This document shows positions 34,413 to 43,084 of a stretch of DNA of 64,000 nt, piece by piece. Position 1 is the first letter of the stretch. Every line of letters begins with the position of its first letter. The stretch spans positions 51,537-115,536 of the forward strand of contig JBOGHK010000031.1 in the NCBI GenBank assembly GCA_050744325.1. The letters run 5' to 3'. The notes under the pieces are model-generated. The model had not been told where the DNA came from. It worked only from the letters and a program-made list of their open reading frames with translations, and did not search any database. The stretch is from DASXTK01 sp050744325 (GTDB lineage Bacteria > Actinomycetota > Acidimicrobiia > Acidimicrobiales > VFJN01). The position numbers and the translations under genes were made by a program.

Positions 34413-35438
34413 ATGAGCAGCAGCACCATGGCCGCCAATCCGGCGTTGTGTTCCTACTGGCATCCCGTGGTGCGGGCCAGCGAGCTCGGCGACCAACCCG
34501 TCGCACGCACCCTGCTCACCCGGCGGATCGCGCTGTTCCGCGGCACGGACGGCCGCCCGGTCGCCGTGCCCGACCGGTGTCCCCACCGCCAGGCCCCGCT
34601 CTCGGCCGGGCGGGTGGTCGACGGCTGCCTGCAGTGCCCGTACCACGGTTGGACGTTCGATGGGGCCGGCCGCTGCGTGCGGGTGCCGTCCAACGAGCCG
34701 TCGGTCCCCGCGCCGCCCAAAGCCCACCTCGCGACCATGCACTGCGTCGAGCGCTACGGCCTGGTGTGGGTCTGCCTCGGCGAGCCCGTCGCCGGCATCC
34801 CCGAGATCGCCGAGGAGGACGATCCCAGCTATCGCCGCATCAACGTCGAGGTCCAGGAGTGGAAGACCAGCGCACTGCGGATGGTCGACAACTTCCTCGA
34901 CATCTCGCACTTCCCGTGGGTCCACGTCGGAACGTTCGGCAGCGCCACCGAACAGGTGGTCCCGGCTTTCGAGCTGACGGACATGGGCGACTTCCACGGC
35001 TACGCCTACGAAGTCGAGGTCGCCAACGGCTCGAGTGTGGCGCAGCGGGCCGCGGGCAGCGCTGCCGCCACCCTCACCCGCCAGATGACCAGTGGTTTCG
35101 CACTGCCGTTCACGTGCCGTTCGACGATCCGCTACGAGACCGGGCTCGACCACATCCTGCTACTGCTGTCGACGCCGATCGACGACGTCACCTCGTACTT
35201 CACGTTCGTGGTCTGGCGGAACGACGACTTCTCGGCGCCGGCGGAGGAGATCATCCGCTTCGACCGGGCCATCGGCGAGGAGGACCGTCAGATGCTCGAG
35301 CAGCTCGACGGCCCGTTCCCGCTCGAGCGTGGCGCGCTCTGCGACGTGCGCGCCGACCGTACGGGGGTCGAGTGGCGGCGCCGGCTGGTCGCCCTCCTCG
35401 AAGGTTCTGGCGTCCCTGAGGGCTCGGTGGAGCGCTGA
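34413..35438 (+). CDS. Rieske non-heme iron oxygenase (demethylase/PaO-like)
   Basis: 341 residues from the ATG at 34413 with AGGGGAAC upstream. Rieske ligands C56-x-H58 (RCPHRQAPL) and C75-x2-H78 (CPYHGW); mononuclear iron site VDNFLDISHFPWVH (about 158-171). The length and motif style match single-component-type oxygenases such as vanillate O-demethylase, TsaM and N-demethylases. No reductase is adjacent, so electrons must come from an unlinked partner. It shares operator O4 with the kinase and amidohydrolase genes and ends 15 bp from the convergent ribF gene. Confidence 0.92.
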   Translation: MSSSTMAANPALCSYWHPVVRASELGDQPVARTLLTRRIALFRGTDGRPVAVPDRCPHRQAPLSAGRVVDGCLQCPYHGWTFDGAGRCVRVPSNEPSVPAPPKAHLATMHCVERYGLVWVCLGEPVAGIPEIAEEDDPSYRRINVEVQEWKTSALRMVDNFLDISHFPWVHVGTFGSATEQVVPAFELTDMGDFHGYAYEVEVANGSSVAQRAAGSAAATLTRQMTSGFALPFTCRSTIRYETGLDHILLLLSTPIDDVTSYFTFVVWRNDDFSAPAEEIIRFDRAIGEEDRQMLEQLDGPFPLERGALCDVRADRTGVEWRRRLVALLEGSGVPEGSVER

Positions 35439-35453
35439 GAGACGCCACAACCA

Positions 35454-36386
35454 CTACATCAGCAGTTCGCGTGTGGTCTGGACGTCCTTGTTGAGCTGGG
35501 CGATCAGCGAGTCGAGGCCGTCGAAGCGCACTTCGTCGCGCAGCCGCTGGAAGAACCGGACCCGCGGGCGCTCGCCGTACAGGTCGTCGTCGAAGTCGAG
35601 CAGGTGGGCCTCGACCAGCAGTAGCCCGTTCTCGTCGTAGAACGTAGGTCGTCTGCCGATGTTGATCGCGGCCGGGAACTCGCCGACGCCTGGACGCACG
35701 TACCAGCCGGCGTACACACCGTCGCGGGGCAGCGCCATGTCGCCCGCGACGGCCACGTTGGCGGTCGGGAACCCGAGCGCCCGGCCCCGGTGGTCGCCGT
35801 GCTCGACGACCCCGTGCAGCTCGAAGGGCCGTTCGAGCAGCGCCGCGGCCCCGACGACGTCGCCTTCGACGACGAGGCCGCGGACCAGGTCGGACGAGAT
35901 GACCCAGCCCTGGGGCGTCCGCAGCATCGGCACGCTCGACGCCTTGATGTCGAACTGCGTGCTGAGCTGCGCCATGAGCGCGGTGTCACCGGAGGCGCGG
36001 TGGCCGAAGTGGTGGTCCTCGCCTGAGACGTGGACCGCGGCGTGCAGCCGTTCGACCAGCACCGACCCGATGAAGTCGGCGGGGGACTCCAGCGAGCGCT
36101 CCTCGTCGAACCGCAGGATGTAGGTGAGGTCGACCCCGGCCGCCTCCAACCAGGTGAGCCGCTGCTTGAGGTCGGACAGCAGCAGCTTGACCGCCTCCGG
36201 CCGCACCACCGTATTGGGATGTCGGTCGAACATGACCGCCACCAGCGGGCCGTCGATCTCGTCGGCCCGGGCTCGCGCTTCGGCGAGCAGGTGCTGGTGC
36301 CCTCGGTGGACACCGTCGAACACGCCGACGGTCACCACCGTCCGCTCGAGCGGAGTCAGCGGTTCGCCTTCTCGTATGACCAGCAC
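35454..36386 (-). CDS. ribF: Bifunctional riboflavin kinase/FAD synthetase
   Basis: 310 residues, full length for both domains. FAD synthetase part: TVGVFDGVHRGHQHLL (19-34), FDRHP and the DFIGSVLVERL helix. Riboflavin kinase part from about 183: GVVEHGDHRGRALGFPTANV, INIGRRPTF and AHLLDFDDDLYGERPRVRFFQRLR. It makes FMN and FAD in the cytoplasm. It stands alone here, convergent with the Rieske gene. Confidence 0.95.
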   Translation of the reverse strand: MLVIREGEPLTPLERTVVTVGVFDGVHRGHQHLLAEARARADEIDGPLVAVMFDRHPNTVVRPEAVKLLLSDLKQRLTWLEAAGVDLTYILRFDEERSLESPADFIGSVLVERLHAAVHVSGEDHHFGHRASGDTALMAQLSTQFDIKASSVPMLRTPQGWVISSDLVRGLVVEGDVVGAAALLERPFELHGVVEHGDHRGRALGFPTANVAVAGDMALPRDGVYAGWYVRPGVGEFPAAINIGRRPTFYDENGLLLVEAHLLDFDDDLYGERPRVRFFQRLRDEVRFDGLDSLIAQLNKDVQTTRELLM

Positions 36387-36448
36387 GCGGGCGAGCGTAG
36401 TGCCGCCCCACCCGCTGCCCCTACCTCGGAGGGGTGCCGCTGCCCGAG

Positions 36449-36590
36449 GAACCAGCGAACGACCGGGCGAGGCGGAGGCACCAGCGAACGTCGACGACGC
36501 CCTATCGCCTCGGGCTCCGCTGCGCGTTCGCTGTCGCCTCGGGCTGGCGTCTCGGGCTCCGCTGCGCGTTTCCTATCGCCTCCGGCAGCG
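36449..36590. repeat. Repeat-rich leader upstream of the PRPP synthetase gene
   Basis: The 20-mer CTCGGGCTCCGCTGCGCGTT occurs at 36509-36528 and 36551-36570, and ACCAGCGAAC at 36451 and 36480. The second set is complementary to GTTCGCTG at 36526-36533, so the stretch can fold into stem-loops. It fills most of the 277-bp gap between ribF and the PRPP synthetase gene. Confidence 0.6.
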
Positions 36591-36663
36591 CCCTGGGCAA
36601 CGCCCTGGCGTCGGCATGGGCGGGGGCGCCGCCTCGGTGACGGCCGGGGCTACCGTCCACTGC

Positions 36664-37605
36664 GTGCACGACGACTTCGTCCTGTTGGCGGGATCGGCGA
36701 ACCGGGGACTGGCGCAGTCGATCGCCGGCTACCTCGACCATCCGCTCTGCCACGGCGAGACCCTGCGGTTTTCGGAGGGCAACCTGTTCGTGCGGGTGCC
36801 CGAGAACGTGCGCGAACGCGACGTCTTCGTCGTGCAGGGCACGGCGTTTCCAGCCAACGACAACTTCGTCGAGCTGTTGTTCTGGATCGACGCGCTCAAG
36901 CGCGCCAGTGCGGCGTCGGTCACCGTGGTCATGCCGTACTTCAGCTATGCCAAGGGCGACAAGAAGGACGAGCCGCGGGTCTCCATCCGGGCGCGGGTGT
37001 GCGCCGACGCGATCGAGGCTGCGGGCGCGGACCGGGTGATCACGATGGACCTGCATGCGCCCCAGGTGCAGGGGTTCTTCCGCATCCCGGTCGACGACCT
37101 CTACGCGCTGCCGGTCCTGTGCGAGGCGATCCACGCCAAGGTGCTGCCGAACCTGGTCGTGGTCTCGCCCGACGCCGGGTTCGCGAAGAAGGCCAGGCGG
37201 TACGCCCGTCGGCTCGGCGCACCGCTGGCGATCGCCGACAAGGAGCGGGCCGACCACTCCGAGACCGCCGAGGTCGTCGACCTGATCGGCGAGGTCGCGG
37301 GGCGCACGGCGCTGCTGGTGGACGACTTCACGATCTCGGCCGGCACGCTGGCGGACGCGGCCCGGGTCCTGGTCGACCGGGGAGCAGCGTCCGTCTACGC
37401 CGCCGTGAGCCACGGCCTGCTGACCGAACGAGCGATCGAGCGGCTGGCCGACAGCCCGATCGAGCGCCTGTTCATGACCGACTCGGTCGAGACTCAGCCC
37501 GTCACGCTGTCGGACCGCATCGAGGTGGTGTCGGTGGCCGGGCTGTTCGGCGAAGCGATCCGGCGGATCTCACGCCGCGAGAGCATCAGCGTCCTGTTCG
37601 AGTGA
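36664..37605 (+). CDS. prs: Ribose-phosphate pyrophosphokinase (PRPP synthetase)
   Basis: 313 residues from a GTG at 36664, chosen because it gives the standard length and N-terminus (HDDFVLLAGSAN); an ATG at 36616 is possible. Family marks: VFVVQGT, MPYFSYAKGDKKDEPR, the metal/ATP region ITMDLHAPQVQGFF, VVSPDAGFAKKA and the PRPP loop LLVDDFTISAGTL. It forms PRPP from ribose 5-phosphate and ATP for nucleotide, His and Trp synthesis. The loop reads DDFTISAGT rather than the common DDxxDTGGT, so it belongs to a divergent branch; a second, classical copy elsewhere in the genome would not be surprising. Confidence 0.85.
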   Translation: MHDDFVLLAGSANRGLAQSIAGYLDHPLCHGETLRFSEGNLFVRVPENVRERDVFVVQGTAFPANDNFVELLFWIDALKRASAASVTVVMPYFSYAKGDKKDEPRVSIRARVCADAIEAAGADRVITMDLHAPQVQGFFRIPVDDLYALPVLCEAIHAKVLPNLVVVSPDAGFAKKARRYARRLGAPLAIADKERADHSETAEVVDLIGEVAGRTALLVDDFTISAGTLADAARVLVDRGAASVYAAVSHGLLTERAIERLADSPIERLFMTDSVETQPVTLSDRIEVVSVAGLFGEAIRRISRRESISVLFE

Positions 37606-37610
37606 CCACC

Positions 37611-37633
37611 GGCCAGCCGCTCAGCGGCTGGCC
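37611..37633. terminator. Hairpin shared by convergent genes
   Basis: GGCCAGCCGC (37611-37620) pairs with GCGGCTGGCC (37624-37633). The three loop bases TCA are the stop codon (read as TGA) of the ABC-2 permease on minus. It lies just after the PRPP synthetase stop and serves both directions. Confidence 0.7.
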
Positions 37634-38454
37634 GAGCGGGCGAACTTGCGGGCCGACAGCCAGGCGAAGACCACGGTGATGCCTAGGGCCCAGGCAAACG
37701 CGATCCAGGCGTCGTTGCCAGGCGAGCGACCGTTGTAGAGCGCCCTGGTGGCGTCGGTGACGATCGTGAACGGGTTGGCGTTCGCGATCGGTTCCAGCCA
37801 CGAGGGCATGTTCTCGGGGTCGACGAAGGCCGAGGACAGGAAGGTCAGCGGGAACATCCACATGAACCCCGCCGAGTTCGCGGCCTCGACCGAACCCACC
37901 GACAGTCCCATCCACGCCTGGATCCAGCTGAACGCGTAGGAGAAGAAGAACAGCAGCGCCGTGGCCGCCACCGCCTCGACGACCGTGCCCTCGATGCGGA
38001 ACCCGACCGCGAAGGCCACCAGCAGCATCACGATGAAGGTCATCAGATTGCGCACCACGTCGGACATGGTGCGCCCGATCAGCACCGCGGACTGGTACAT
38101 CGGCAACGACCGCAGCCGGTCGACGATGCCCTTGCTCAGGTCCTCGGCCAGTCCCACGCCGGTGAACGACGAGCCGAACAGCACGGTCTGGGCGAAGATG
38201 CCGGGCAGGAGGAACTGCTTGTAGTCGTCGAAGCCCGCCACGCTGATCGACCCGCCGAACACGTAGACGAACAGCAGCACGAACATCACCGGCTGGATCG
38301 TGGCGAACAGCAGCAGCTCAGGGTTGCGGGGCATGGCCCGCAGGTGGCGGGTGGCCTCGGTCCAGCTGTCACGCAGCAGCCAGCTCGGGCCGGTGGGCAC
38401 CTCGTGCTCGGCGGCCGGGGTTATCACGGCCTGGTCGACGGTGGTGGTGGCCAT
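37621..38454 (-). CDS. ABC-2 type exporter permease (DrrB-like)
   Basis: 277 residues with six hydrophobic segments. Typical DrrB/ABC-2 pieces: LRAMPRNPELLLFATIQPVMFVLLFVYVFG, FLLPGIFAQTVLFG, DLSKGIVDRLRSLPM (the conserved cytosolic helix) and SSAFVDPENMPSWLEPIANANPFT. It partners the ATPase directly upstream, with a 1-nt overlap. Substrates of this class are hydrophobic compounds or glycolipids; the one here is unknown. Confidence 0.9.
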   Translation of the reverse strand: MATTTVDQAVITPAAEHEVPTGPSWLLRDSWTEATRHLRAMPRNPELLLFATIQPVMFVLLFVYVFGGSISVAGFDDYKQFLLPGIFAQTVLFGSSFTGVGLAEDLSKGIVDRLRSLPMYQSAVLIGRTMSDVVRNLMTFIVMLLVAFAVGFRIEGTVVEAVAATALLFFFSYAFSWIQAWMGLSVGSVEAANSAGFMWMFPLTFLSSAFVDPENMPSWLEPIANANPFTIVTDATRALYNGRSPGNDAWIAFAWALGITVVFAWLSARKFARSASR

Positions 38455-39521
38455 CAGACCTCGACTCCCTGGTTGGCGGCGGTTGCCCGTTCGGCATCGG
38501 TGGGCTCGCCGGCGCCGTCGCCGTCCTCGTCCCGATCGAGGCCTTCGGCGCCGTCCTCGGCGCTGTGGCCGGTCAGGGCGAAGAACACGTCGTCGAGCGT
38601 CGAGCGCCGCCCCGCGACGTCGCGCACGGGGATCCCCGCATGGTCGAGGTCGCGCACCACCTGGGGGACCATGCCGGTCAGGTCGGGCACCGGCAGGATG
38701 ACCCGCCGGTCGTCGCCGTCGACGCGCGGCTCGTCGCAGCCGTGGCAGCTGATGAGCGCGATGACCCGGGCTGCGTCCGCGGCGTCCTCGAGCAGGACCT
38801 CGATCTGGTCACCGCCGATCTGGCGCTTCAACTGGTCGGAGGTGCCACGGGCGATGACCACACCCCGGTCGATGACCGCGATCTCGTCGGCCAGGCGGTC
38901 GGCCTCGTCGAGGTACTGGGTGGTGAGCAATGTGGTGGTGCCGCCGCAGACCAGCTCCTCGATGAAGCCCCACACCTCCTGCCTGCTGCGCGGGTCGAGG
39001 CCGGTCGTGGGCTCGTCGAGGAACAGCACCGACGGCTGCGCGATGAGGCTCATCGCGATGTCCAGGCGGCGCCGCATACCACCCGAGTAACCCTTGACCA
39101 CCCGGTTGCCGGCGTCCTCGAGCGAGAAGCGGCTCAGCAGGTCGCGACCCCGGCGGCGGGCCTCGGCGGTGCCAAGGTGGAACAGGCGCCCGACGTGCTC
39201 GAGGTTCTCGAAGCCGGTCAGCCGTTCGTCGACGGCGGCGTACTGGCCGGTGAGGCCGATGCGGGCGCGGGCGCGGCGAGGCTCACGTGCCACGTCGATG
39301 CCGTCGATCGTCGCTCGGCCGCCGTCGGGCTTGAGCAGGGTGGTCAGGATCCGCACCGCGGTCGTCTTACCGGCTCCGTTCGGCCCGAGCAGCCCCAGCA
39401 CCTTCGCCCGATCCACGGTGAGATCGACGCTATTCAATGCCTGGGTCCGCCCGAAGTTCTTCACGAGCCCTTCGGCCACAACCGCGGGTGCAGCGGTTTC
39501 GGCAGGGGTGGCGGAGTTCAC
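38454..39521 (-). CDS. ABC-2 type exporter ATPase (DrrA-like)
   Basis: 355 residues from a GTG at 39519-39521. Walker A GPNGAGKTT, signature YSGGMRRRLDIA, Walker B VLFLDEPTTGLD, switch His replaced by Gln in LLTTQYLDEADRLAD as in DrrA-type proteins. The C-terminal extension (about 245-355) is the DrrA regulatory tail with RSTLDDVFFALTGH and an acidic end. Forms an exporter with the adjacent permease. Confidence 0.92.
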   Translation of the reverse strand: MNSATPAETAAPAVVAEGLVKNFGRTQALNSVDLTVDRAKVLGLLGPNGAGKTTAVRILTTLLKPDGGRATIDGIDVAREPRRARARIGLTGQYAAVDERLTGFENLEHVGRLFHLGTAEARRRGRDLLSRFSLEDAGNRVVKGYSGGMRRRLDIAMSLIAQPSVLFLDEPTTGLDPRSRQEVWGFIEELVCGGTTTLLTTQYLDEADRLADEIAVIDRGVVIARGTSDQLKRQIGGDQIEVLLEDAADAARVIALISCHGCDEPRVDGDDRRVILPVPDLTGMVPQVVRDLDHAGIPVRDVAGRRSTLDDVFFALTGHSAEDGAEGLDRDEDGDGAGEPTDAERATAANQGVEV

Positions 39522-39779
39522 GGTCCGCGACCGTACCGCCTCGACCGCCGCCGAGCGCGTCGGTCCCTGTCGGGCCGGTCGATGTCGGACGGTTCGCGCC
39601 GGTGCCGGCTTCGCCTCCTCGCCGCCGCCCCGACCGCCGCACTAGCCGAGGCATCGGCTGGCGGGGGACACTCGATCCACTCGGGAGGTCGGAGTGGCGG
39701 TTTGGTCCCCCGATCGTGGGGAAGCTCTGCCCCCGACAAGCAAAGGGGATGGGCCACCAGGATCGGACTGGAGCCACGA

Positions 39780-40184
39780 ATGGCCAACGAGACAGTACGT
39801 GACGTGATGATGCCCGAACCCTGGACGGTCGCCGCTGACTTGTCGATCCAGGAGGCTGCGCACCTGATGCGGGCCTGGGACGTCCGTGAGGTGCTGGTGA
39901 CCGACCATGGCGAACTGCGCGGGACCTTGACCGATCACGACATCATCGTGCTGGCCATCGGCTCTGGCCGGCATCCGTCGACGCTCCTCGCCGGCGAATG
40001 TGCCAGCCCCGAGGTCCACACCGTCGCCGTCGACGACTCGACCGATCGAGCAGTGGACTACATGCGACGACACGGGCTGCGGCGCCTACCCGTGGTCGAC
40101 GGCCGGCAGCTCGTCGGGACCGTCTGGATCGCCGACCTGGCCATCGCGAGCCACGATCCGTCGACCGACTCGAGCCACGTCTGA
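39780..40184 (+). CDS. Two-CBS-domain protein
   Basis: 134 residues made of two CBS repeats: VRDVMMPEPWTVAADLSIQEAA..GTLTDHDI (5-55) and VHTVAVDDSTDRAVDYMRRHGLRRLPVVDG..GTVWIADLA (77-123). Stand-alone CBS pairs sense adenine nucleotides. The upstream 258-bp gap has no gene; the downstream DinB gene is 45 bp away and may be co-transcribed. Confidence 0.88.
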   Translation: MANETVRDVMMPEPWTVAADLSIQEAAHLMRAWDVREVLVTDHGELRGTLTDHDIIVLAIGSGRHPSTLLAGECASPEVHTVAVDDSTDRAVDYMRRHGLRRLPVVDGRQLVGTVWIADLAIASHDPSTDSSHV

Positions 40185-40229
40185 GACCTGGTGGCGGTCC
40201 GACCTGTCGTCCGGCGCGAGGCTGCAGGT

Positions 40230-40823
40230 ATGAGTAGCCCGGATCCGAAGGCGGATCTCCACCGGTACCTGCAGGTCGCGCGCGAAGCGTTGCTGTGGAA
40301 GGTGGAGGGGTTGTCGGAGTACGACATCCGTCGCCCGATGGTCCCGACCGGCACCAATCTGCTCGGCCTGGTGAAGCACGTGGCCGGCATCGAGCTGGGG
40401 TACCTCGGCGACACCTTCGGCAGGCCGTCCGGTGAGTCGCTGCCCTGGCTCGACGTCGACGCCGAGCCCAATGCCGACATGTGGGCGACCACCGACGAGT
40501 CACGCGAGGACATCGTCGGTCTCTACCTCCGGGCCCGGGCCCATTCGGATGCCACCATCGACGCCCTCGCCTTGCACGCGTCCGGTCATGTCCCATGGTG
40601 GCCCAAGCACCGCAGCGAGGTGACGCTGCATCGGATCCTGGTGCACGTGATCGCCGAGACCCACCGCCACGCCGGACACGCCGACATCGTGCGCGAGCTC
40701 ATCGATGGACGGGCGGGGCTCCGGGAGGACACTGACAACCTGGCTCCCGGAGACGACGAGTGGTGGGACCGCTACCGGGACCAGCTGGAGGGCGTTGCCC
40801 GGGCGGTCGCCGACCGGCGGTAG
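40230..40823 (+). CDS. DinB-superfamily (DUF664-like) protein
   Basis: 197 residues from the ATG at 40230. A four-helix DinB pattern: SPDPKADLHRYLQVAREALLWKVEGLSEYD, the first metal His in GLVKHVAGIELGYLGDTFG, and the C-terminal HVIAETHRHAGHADIVRELIDG that supplies the other two His ligands. Members are metal-dependent thiol transferases or hydrolases, often mycothiol- or bacillithiol-linked. No specific role can be given. Confidence 0.82.
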   Translation: MSSPDPKADLHRYLQVAREALLWKVEGLSEYDIRRPMVPTGTNLLGLVKHVAGIELGYLGDTFGRPSGESLPWLDVDAEPNADMWATTDESREDIVGLYLRARAHSDATIDALALHASGHVPWWPKHRSEVTLHRILVHVIAETHRHAGHADIVRELIDGRAGLREDTDNLAPGDDEWWDRYRDQLEGVARAVADRR

Positions 40824-40951
40824 CCCAACAGCGAAGCGCTCGCCGCCGAATGAGGCCACGCAGGACCAGGACCGCCACAACGCGACCTGTTGACTGGACT
40901 ACCGCATGAGCTTGGAGGTCGCGAGCCCGAGGACAGAGCTACGCAATGGAG

Positions 40952-41980
40952 TCAGGGGCGCGCGCCGTCGTGAGTGACCGCGAGCGAAGCCAGTTCGGTG
41001 CGGTTGCTCACGTCGAGCTTGGTGTACACGTGCGAGAGATGGGTCTTGACGGTCTCTCGACTGATGAAGAGGCGGGCACCGATCTCGGGGTTGGTCAGGC
41101 CTTCGCTCACCAGGCGGACGACGTCACGCTCGGCCGGGGTGAGACTCTCCCACCCGGTGGACGGCCGCTGGCGGGTGCCGCGGGCCCGCCTGGTGTAGGC
41201 GATCGCCTCGTCCAGGGATAGCGCGGCGCCTCCCGACCAGGCCTCGTCGAAGGCGCGGGCACCGAGCGCACCCCGCAGGACAGCGACGGTGGCCTCGTGG
41301 TCGGGTTGGGCGATCGGTGGCCGGGGGTATCCCATCTGCTGGCGAGCGGCGTCGCTGGCGGCGAGGAGCCGAGCCGCCTCGGCGAAGCTCTCCGCCCCGG
41401 CCGCCAGCCGAGCCAAGGCGTCGAGGCTGTCGGTGCAGCCCGTCTGCAGGCCGTGCGCGACTCGCACGGCCAAGGCCTCGTGATGCAGACCCTCGGCGGC
41501 CGCAGGGTCGTGTGGGGCGGCCAGGAAGGCCTTCTGATCGAGCGACTGGGCCAACACGAGCGGGACATCGAGGTGCCGAGCCAGTCGAGTCGCTCGCTCC
41601 GCCAGGTCCCGGGCCTCGTCCAGGTGGCCGAGCCGTCGTTTGGCCGCGGCCAGGCCGGGCAGGCAGCGGGCGACGATCAGGTTGTCGACCATGGGCTCGC
41701 CGTACCGCGTGCCGGAGCGCCGTCCTTGGCCGGCCGGCGCACCAACAGCGGCCCGGTGCCCAGCCTCGTCTATAGGCTCCACCAACACAGCCCGACACTG
41801 ACTGCAGTAGCTCGCCGGACGTGTGCGTGGCCGAAGCACACCGGCCCTGAGCAATACCTGTGGCCTGGTAGATCCCTGTTCGGCGACCGGGTGCCAAGAC
41901 AACGTGGTGGTGGACCACTGACCCCATTCCAGGGCCACGAATCCGGGTCGCATCCCCGAACCACAGAACTGGCACTCCAC
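40952..41980 (-). CDS. Chimeric ORF: zinc-binding N-terminus joined to a truncated LuxR regulator
   Basis: 342 residues. The first 75 carry C3-x2-C6 and a later C-x2-C (SYCSQCRAV), the pattern of short DUF6487-type zinc-ribbon proteins. From about residue 95 the sequence is the tail of a large ATPase-type LuxR regulator: TPR-like helices (AAKRRLGHLDEARDLAERA) and a C-terminal LuxR HTH (LTPAERDVVRLVSEGLTNPEIG, SRETVKTHLSHVYTKLDVSNR). The ATPase half expected of such regulators (usually 900 residues) is absent. The join most likely reflects a deletion, so it may be non-functional or a new fusion. The neighbouring DNA is decayed. Confidence 0.55.
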   Translation of the reverse strand: MECQFCGSGMRPGFVALEWGQWSTTTLSWHPVAEQGSTRPQVLLRAGVLRPRTRPASYCSQCRAVLVEPIDEAGHRAAVGAPAGQGRRSGTRYGEPMVDNLIVARCLPGLAAAKRRLGHLDEARDLAERATRLARHLDVPLVLAQSLDQKAFLAAPHDPAAAEGLHHEALAVRVAHGLQTGCTDSLDALARLAAGAESFAEAARLLAASDAARQQMGYPRPPIAQPDHEATVAVLRGALGARAFDEAWSGGAALSLDEAIAYTRRARGTRQRPSTGWESLTPAERDVVRLVSEGLTNPEIGARLFISRETVKTHLSHVYTKLDVSNRTELASLAVTHDGARP

Positions 41981-42671
41981 CCCGCAACGATCGCATACCC
42001 TTCGACCAACGCGACGTCGGCATCCCCCGCCGCCGCAGCACGGTCAACCACGAGACTGAGCAAGTCAACCTCCGTATCGCCGCTGCCACCCCGGGCGGCG
42101 ACTACCAGGACGCCTACCGAATCCCCGCTCCCATCGCGCACCGATCCCCGACGGCCCACCACCGGTTCACCATTGGTGGCGTGACCAGCGCCTACGTTCC
42201 GCCTCGGTCCTGGCCTGTCGGGCCGGATTCCGGGTCGTAGCTCCCAACTTCGCCAGGTGATTCCGAACCGTCCGGCGCTTCGGTCCGTCGCGCTGCAGCT
42301 GTCCTCCAGGACCTCGCCACCCTCCACGAACAGCGCTGTCACCACTGAGCTCCGGCTCGTGTGAGTGCTCACGTCCAACGCCATAGCAGCCGTCTTCGCC
42401 ACATGGTTGACCACCCCGCCGCGCGCTCGCCGTCTGGCAGGGCCTCGGCGGGTTCGAGGGACGCGCCTCGAACTCGACCATGAAGCCGTGGACGATCCCC
42501 ACCAGCCGCTCCTTGGGGCAGACCGGTCACGGCCCGGTCCAGCGACTCCTGATGCTCGGGAGACTTGACCGGTCCTTCACCACCGTTGGCACAACGGCCG
42601 GGTCCTCGTCGGGCCACGCGGCTGGGCGGACACAGGTCAGTCGAGGTGGGGCGAGGAACGGGAGTTGCTCG
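41981..42671 (-). pseudogene. Decayed region with remnants of a coding frame
   Basis: No intact gene. On minus, protein-like fragments occur in successive frames between about 42560 and 42300 (ESLDRAVTGLP, then ERLVGIVHGFMVEFE, then ASLEPAEAL, then VVNHVAKTAAMALDVS), as expected of one gene with several indels. The fragments recall a helix-turn-helix protein but are too broken to name. The rest shows nothing. Confidence 0.35.
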
Positions 42672-43063
42672 TCAATATTCGGCATAGATCTCGATCACGT
42701 TGTCTTCGGGATCGCGGAAAACAGCGTCCGGTGGCGCCAGTCGGGCAGGTCGGTCGGCCCCCTGACGATCGTCACGCCCTTGGCGACCAGCTCCGCATGG
42801 CAGGCGTCTACCGCCGGGGGTGGCACGCGGAAGGCGAGCTGGACCGCGGCCGATCCCGCCACCGAAGGACCGTCGTCCCAGGCCGGTCCTTGCCCGCGTG
42901 GCCGGAGCGTCAGCAAGGTGGCCCCCACTCTGAAGGTCACCCAGTTCTCGAGGTCCAGTTCGATCGGAAAGCCCATCACGTCCTTGTAGAAGGCCTTCGT
43001 CTCCTTCATCTGGCTGCAAAGCAGGACCACGTAGTCGCAGTTTCGGACGTCCTTCAGGCTCAT
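42672..43063 (-). pseudogene. VOC-family gene with a frameshift near its end
   Basis: The first 120 residues (MSLKDVRNCDYVVLLCSQM..., LAFRVPPPAVDACHAELVAKG, LPDWRHRTLF) follow the VOC pattern. The expected ending FRDPEDNVIEIYAEY, which holds the Glu metal ligand, lies in another frame; the shift maps to a TTTT run near 42717 where one T appears missing. Either a pseudogene or a sequencing error. The Cys-free N-terminal half is otherwise intact. Confidence 0.6.
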
Positions 43064-43084
43064 GAAAATCGTGCTCCTCAACAA

